The position numbers and the translations under genes are program-made. 64,000 nt of DNA, taken from NCBI RefSeq assembly GCF_010731575.1, contig NZ_AP022617.1, positions 2,170,001 through 2,234,000 on the forward strand, read 5' to 3'. Within the stretch, counting starts at the first letter, position 1. Every line of letters starts with the position of its first letter. The stretch comes from Mycolicibacterium monacense. GTDB lineage: Bacteria; Actinomycetota; Actinomycetes; Mycobacteriales; Mycobacteriaceae. A model generated the notes under the pieces. The model did no database searches. It saw only the letters and a program-made list of their open reading frames with translations, and was not told where the DNA came from. Positions 60,625-64,000 of the stretch are shown in pieces.

Positions 60625-61743
60625 TCAGGACTCCTCTCCGAAGCGATCGACGAGATGGGAGTTGGTGCCGTCGGGGTCGAGCGTCCGGGCGACCAGATAG
60701 CCGGCGCCCATCCACGCCCGCCGCGTCCATTTGCCGAAGGAGACCCGGGTTCCCGGCGCGCCCGAGGCCGCGGGCAGCATCTTGACCCGCTCGAGGGCCT
60801 CCTTGACTCCCCGCGGACTCAGCGGATGCGCATCGGTGAACGCGCGCACCAGAGTCGCGGCGACGTCGCGGTTCACCACCGATACGCAATATTCCGGGCG
60901 ACTGCCGTCGTACTTCTTCGCATAGCGGTCGAGGAAGTCCTGTCCGATGGGGTTGCCCTCGTCGTACTGGTCGACGCCGGTCCAACCCAGGAACGCATTC
61001 CAGATGATCGGATTGACCCACGCGTTCTGGAACGCGGTGGTGGTGAAACGCGGTGGGTCCCAGTTGACCGCCTCCAGCGCGGGGTTGATGAAGACGATCC
61101 CGAAACCGAAGCCGAGGTGCACGATCGCCTCGGCCTTGGCGTCGTGCAGAGCGAGGACGGCGTCGTTGATGTCCTGGGCGGTCTGAGCGATGCTGACCTC
61201 GGCGACGATGCGAAGACCCCTGCGGGAACACGCACTTCGCAGGTTCTTCAGATAACTCTCACCGATGAGGCTTTGCTCGACCAGGACGCCGATCTCTTTC
61301 AGCCCGCGCTTGGCCATCAGATCGACAAGGAAGATCGGCTCGTCGGTCATGGAGCCCTGCGGGAAGGCGAACGTCCACTCACCCAGCCAGTCGTCGGTTC
61401 CGGTGACGCTGATCGCCGGCACCTTGAAGCGTTCCTCGATCGCCTCCTTGGTCGCCACGCAGTTGTCGGTGATGTTGGGTCCGAACACAACCAGGCAGCC
61501 CTCGTCGACCAGTTCGCCGTAGGCATCGATGACCGCCTTGACCGATCCCTTCGGCAGACCCTCCACCTCGCGATAGATCATCTGTACCGGCCGATCCATC
61601 AGCCCCCGCTCGTGCGCCTCCTCGAAGATCAGATCGAAGCATCGGGTGAATGAGGCCATCAACTCCTCGGGGAACCCGGGCGGCAGCTTGAAGTCCATGA
61701 GGTAGCCGACCTTGATCGGCTCGGCGGTGCTTTCGTAGGACAT
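60625..61743 (-). CDS. periplasmic-binding-fold protein without signal peptide
   Basis: 372 residues, type 1 fold of the Leu/Ile/Val-binding and AmiC/FmdD type: IKVGYLMDFKLPPGFPEEL, VVFGPNITDNCVATKEAIEE and a hinge with EAIVHLGFGFGIVFI. The N-terminus MSYESTAEPIKVGYL has no signal sequence or lipobox, so it should stay in the cytoplasm, as AmiC does, and act as a ligand sensor rather than a transporter component. No permease or ATPase lies nearby. It heads the operon with AveC-like, SDR and ALDH genes and has an 18-bp motif 38 bp upstream of its ATG. Confidence 0.75.
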   Translation of the reverse strand: MSYESTAEPIKVGYLMDFKLPPGFPEELMASFTRCFDLIFEEAHERGLMDRPVQMIYREVEGLPKGSVKAVIDAYGELVDEGCLVVFGPNITDNCVATKEAIEERFKVPAISVTGTDDWLGEWTFAFPQGSMTDEPIFLVDLMAKRGLKEIGVLVEQSLIGESYLKNLRSACSRRGLRIVAEVSIAQTAQDINDAVLALHDAKAEAIVHLGFGFGIVFINPALEAVNWDPPRFTTTAFQNAWVNPIIWNAFLGWTGVDQYDEGNPIGQDFLDRYAKKYDGSRPEYCVSVVNRDVAATLVRAFTDAHPLSPRGVKEALERVKMLPAASGAPGTRVSFGKWTRRAWMGAGYLVARTLDPDGTNSHLVDRFGEES

Positions 61744-61780
61744 CTGACCTCCTGGGGACCGGCCATCCGCCGGTCCATGG

Positions 61781-61798
61781 TCGACCTAATATTTGTTC
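61781..61798 (-). promoter_or_regulatory. 18-bp dyad motif upstream of the binding-fold operon
   Basis: On the minus strand: GAACAAATATTAGGTCGA, ending 38 bp before the ATG at 61743. It matches the copies at 50297, 51862 and 62729 at most positions. Confidence 0.6.
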
Positions 61799-61826
61799 AG
61801 ACCCTAGCGGGCAACGCCGCGCAGCG

Positions 61827-62678
61827 TCAATCGTCGGATCCGGCCTGTTGGCCGAGGTAGATGTCGATCATCTCGTGCAGGCCACGCGCCACCTGCATAT
61901 CGTCGGTGAGCGGCCCGGCGATTGCCGCCCTGGCAGCCTCCTGCATCGTCAGACCTTCGCGAACCAACCGGCCCGCTGCGATGAGCACACGCGTTGATGC
62001 GACCTCACGCAGTCCCCCGGTCTCCAGTCGACGGATCGCCTGACCGAACCGGACCAGTTCGGCCGCGGTCGCGTGATCCACACCGGCCTCGCGGGCGACG
62101 ATGCCCTCCTCGACCTCGGGCGCCGGGAATCCGAACTCGATGGCGACCATACGTTGCCGGGTGGAGTCCTTGAGATCCTTGAGCACGCTCTGGTAACCGG
62201 GGTTGTACGACACGACAAGGCCGAACCCCGGCGCCGCGTCCAACGTGATTCCGAGGCGTTCGATCGGAAGTTGGCGCCGGTGGTCACCGAGCGGGTGCAG
62301 GACGACGGTGGTGTCCTGGCGCGCTTCGACGACCTCGTCGAGATAGCAGATCGCACCTTCGCGCACCGCGCGCGTCAGCGGACCGTCGACCCATACCGTC
62401 TCGTCACCCTTCAGCAGGAAACGGCCGACGAGGTCGGCGGTAGTGAGGTCGTCATGGCATGCGACGGTGATCAGCTCCCGGCCGAGGTCGTGGGCCATCG
62501 CCTCGACGAAGCGGGTCTTCCCGCACCCCGTCGGCCCCTTCAGGACCAACGACAGCCCCTGCCGATAGGCCGCCTTGAAGACCGTCTCCTCATTACCGAC
62601 GGCCTGGTAGTACGGGCGCGGTGACTCGGTCTGCGGCATTGCGTGATTCTGATACGCGAGCCCTATCTCGGCGGCCAT
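61827..62678 (-). CDS. NorQ/CbbQ-type MoxR AAA+ ATPase
   Basis: 283 residues (267-270 if the later ATG at 62639, MPQTESPRP, is used). Walker A is GPTGCGKTRFVEAM, the sensor/Walker B is AICYLDEVVEARQDT, and the CbbQ C-terminal segment with VASTRVLIAAGRLV follows. These ATPases act with a VWA protein to insert metal or activate enzymes: CbbQ on Rubisco, NorQ on nitric oxide reductase. Its partner is encoded next door on the same strand. The client here could be a P450 or another island enzyme; that is inference. Confidence 0.85.
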   Translation of the reverse strand: MAAEIGLAYQNHAMPQTESPRPYYQAVGNEETVFKAAYRQGLSLVLKGPTGCGKTRFVEAMAHDLGRELITVACHDDLTTADLVGRFLLKGDETVWVDGPLTRAVREGAICYLDEVVEARQDTTVVLHPLGDHRRQLPIERLGITLDAAPGFGLVVSYNPGYQSVLKDLKDSTRQRMVAIEFGFPAPEVEEGIVAREAGVDHATAAELVRFGQAIRRLETGGLREVASTRVLIAAGRLVREGLTMQEAARAAIAGPLTDDMQVARGLHEMIDIYLGQQAGSDD

Positions 62679-62728
62679 GGCGTCCCTTTCGTCGTCCGCA
62701 CCCTTGCGGTCCGATCCACCCTAATGCG

Positions 62729-62746
62729 GAACAGATGTTTGTTTCA
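62729..62746 (+). promoter_or_regulatory. 18-bp dyad motif upstream of norQ-like gene
   Basis: GAACAGATGTTTGTTTCA, 51 bp before the ATPase ATG at 62678. It matches the shared motif, with T instead of G at position 14. Confidence 0.6.
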
Positions 62747-62819
62747 ATACCTGCGGATGCGCGCCTTGTCGGCGTACTGCGTTCTGCGACTTGCGATAAG
62801 CACGAACTTCCCCGATCTA

Positions 62820-64000
62820 CTACGACACACGACGCCGTACCTCCGCAGAACGAAGGGCCGACCGGAAAAGGGGGCCGACCACACCGGCGAGTTGGTCCGG
62901 ACCGGCGATCGTCGCGTGCGCCGCGCTGCCGAACACCCGTTGCAGCGACGCCACGTCCGTGCTCGCGCCGATGGTGAGGCAGACGCACCCCGTACCGCGG
63001 CGGCGGGCCTCCGTCAGCGCACGTCTGGCATCAGCAGCCCCGTATGCCCGCTCGTAGCCGTGGTCGTAGGCAAGCCCGTCGGAGATCACCACCAACAGTC
63101 GGCGCGACGTTCCGCCGCGGGACTCCAGGACAGCCGACCCGTGGCGGATCGCGGCGCCCAGCCGGGAGTAGGCACCCGGTTCCAAGCTGTTCAACCGCCT
63201 GACGACCCTCGCGTCGAGGTGATCGTCGAACCGCTTGACGGGCACCATGGTGACCGCGGTGCGCCCCTGTGAGTAGTAGGCGTACAGCGCCACCCGGTCG
63301 CCGAGGTCGTTGAGTGCGACCGTGAGGTTCGCGACCGCGGTGCGTTGCTGCTGATGCACCGTTCGGCCGACGGTCCCGGGCTCAGCTGTCGATCCCGAGA
63401 CGTCCAGCAGGAGGAGAACGGACAGATCACGACGCCGACGCAGGCTGTCGAGGTAGACGGCCTCGTCGGGCACCGATCCCGCGATCACCTCCACGCGCGC
63501 TTCGATGGCCGCGTCGATGTCTATGTCATCGCCTTGGAACTGCCGGTGCCGCCGGTGCAGCCCCATCCCCAGTCGGGCCAGCGGCCTACGCACATTGACG
63601 GCACTCTCGATCGCCTGGGGAGCCGAGGCTTTGATCCTCGCTTCGACTTCACGGACCGTGCACCAGTCGGGTCGGTACGCCTTGCGTTTCCCGTCCCACT
63701 CGGGATACTTCAGGCCGTCGGTCATGACATCGGGGACGTCGTCACCGGATGCCGTGGCCGTCGACGACACCGCGTAGGCGCCTCGGTTCGCCGAATTCGT
63801 CCGGTGGGTGGGTGAATCAGCACCGGGTGGACCGCCACCGCTGCCGCCGCTCTTGCGCGCCGACGACAGCAGCTTCTTCAACCACTTTCCGACGGAGCCC
63901 CCACCGCCGACGGGACTGGTGAACAGGTCCGGGTCGTCAGTGTCGTCCACCTCGCCATCGTCGAGTTCTTCGAGATCTTCCGTGGCCTCCCGACGCGGGA
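62820..64000 (-). CDS. NorD/CbbO-type VWA-domain protein (5' end outside window)
   Basis: At least 390 residues; the frame is open to the right edge (acidic EDLEELDDGEVDDTDD), so the start lies outside. A Gly/Ser-rich and basic linker is followed by a VWA domain beginning LSVLLLLDVSGSTAEPG, which has the MIDAS D-x-S-x-S; a later VVISDGLAYDHGY completes the metal site. The domain ends with LTIGASTDVASLQRVFG. NorD/CbbO proteins bring the AAA+ partner to its client. The gap to the norQ-like gene (62679-62819) holds the 18-bp motif. Confidence 0.85.
   Translation of the reverse strand, partial: PRREATEDLEELDDGEVDDTDDPDLFTSPVGGGGSVGKWLKKLLSSARKSGGSGGGPPGADSPTHRTNSANRGAYAVSSTATASGDDVPDVMTDGLKYPEWDGKRKAYRPDWCTVREVEARIKASAPQAIESAVNVRRPLARLGMGLHRRHRQFQGDDIDIDAAIEARVEVIAGSVPDEAVYLDSLRRRRDLSVLLLLDVSGSTAEPGTVGRTVHQQQRTAVANLTVALNDLGDRVALYAYYSQGRTAVTMVPVKRFDDHLDARVVRRLNSLEPGAYSRLGAAIRHGSAVLESRGGTSRRLLVVISDGLAYDHGYERAYGAADARRALTEARRRGTGCVCLTIGASTDVASLQRVFGSAAHATIAGPDQLAGVVGPLFRSALRSAEVRRRVS

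Overview
The window is high-GC actinobacterial DNA that looks like a fast-growing Mycobacterium (Mycolicibacterium-type). Supporting signs are frequent GTG starts, a DUF5313-type protein, a mycofactocin-coupled-type short-chain dehydrogenase, a WS/DGAT acyltransferase, several bacterial P450s, two AveC-like membrane proteins, Tat-dependent lipoproteins and many 1-8 base gene overlaps. No rRNA, tRNA or CRISPR array was seen.

Region 1 (1-11782) is mobile DNA. An IS21-type istA gene runs off the left edge. A complete Tn7-like mercury-resistance transposon then occupies 1432-11777. It has near-perfect 26-bp terminal inverted repeats beginning TGTCC, three 20-bp repeats in each end and a 5-bp target duplication TGAAT. 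Rejoining the flanks gives a 22-bp perfect palindrome as the target site. The transposition module is tnsA-, tnsB-, tnsC- and tniQ-like. The cargo is merA-merB-merT-like-redoxin lipoprotein-ccdA on the minus strand, a divergent merR across a MerR-type operator, and a cadD-like exporter. A piece of another IS21 transposase is trapped near the right end.

Region 2 (11.8-15.8 kb) is chromosomal and partly decayed. A membrane protein and a TrpB2-type gene are followed by a tautomerase relic with an in-frame stop, a small Cys-rich ORF, a broken conserved gene abutting a 3-hydroxyisobutyrate-dehydrogenase tail, and an AhpD-like gene.

Region 3 (16.0-20.6 kb) is one overlapping operon: an SsuABC-type sulfonate ABC transporter followed by an AprA-like flavoprotein and an AprB-like two-cluster ferredoxin. 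A divergent Acg-type nitroreductase/MarR pair shares a palindromic operator. Region 4 (22-30.3 kb) holds small proteins, a frameshifted SLC13/DASS dicarboxylate transporter with two beta-decarboxylating dehydrogenases, PsiE-like and TspO-like proteins, an MFS transporter and an SRPBCC protein. Region 5 (30.6-34.8 kb) is a polyamine-type ABC operon ended by an 18-bp perfect stem-loop, then an EamA transporter and a putative lipoprotein. Region 6 (36.5-46.5 kb) is a polyol (probably tetritol) catabolic operon with its SorC-type regulator.

Region 7 (46.5 kb to the right edge) is an oxidation island: three P450s, two AveC-like proteins, two SDRs, an aldehyde dehydrogenase, an acyltransferase, a WS/DGAT enzyme, a signal-less periplasmic-binding-fold protein and a NorQ/NorD-like AAA+/VWA pair. 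Its regulators are a TetR protein with a 22-bp palindromic operator and a protein carrying two TetR modules. Four intergenic regions of the island share an 18-bp dyad motif, which may define a regulon. Five 32-bp tandem repeats copy the end of the aldehyde dehydrogenase gene.
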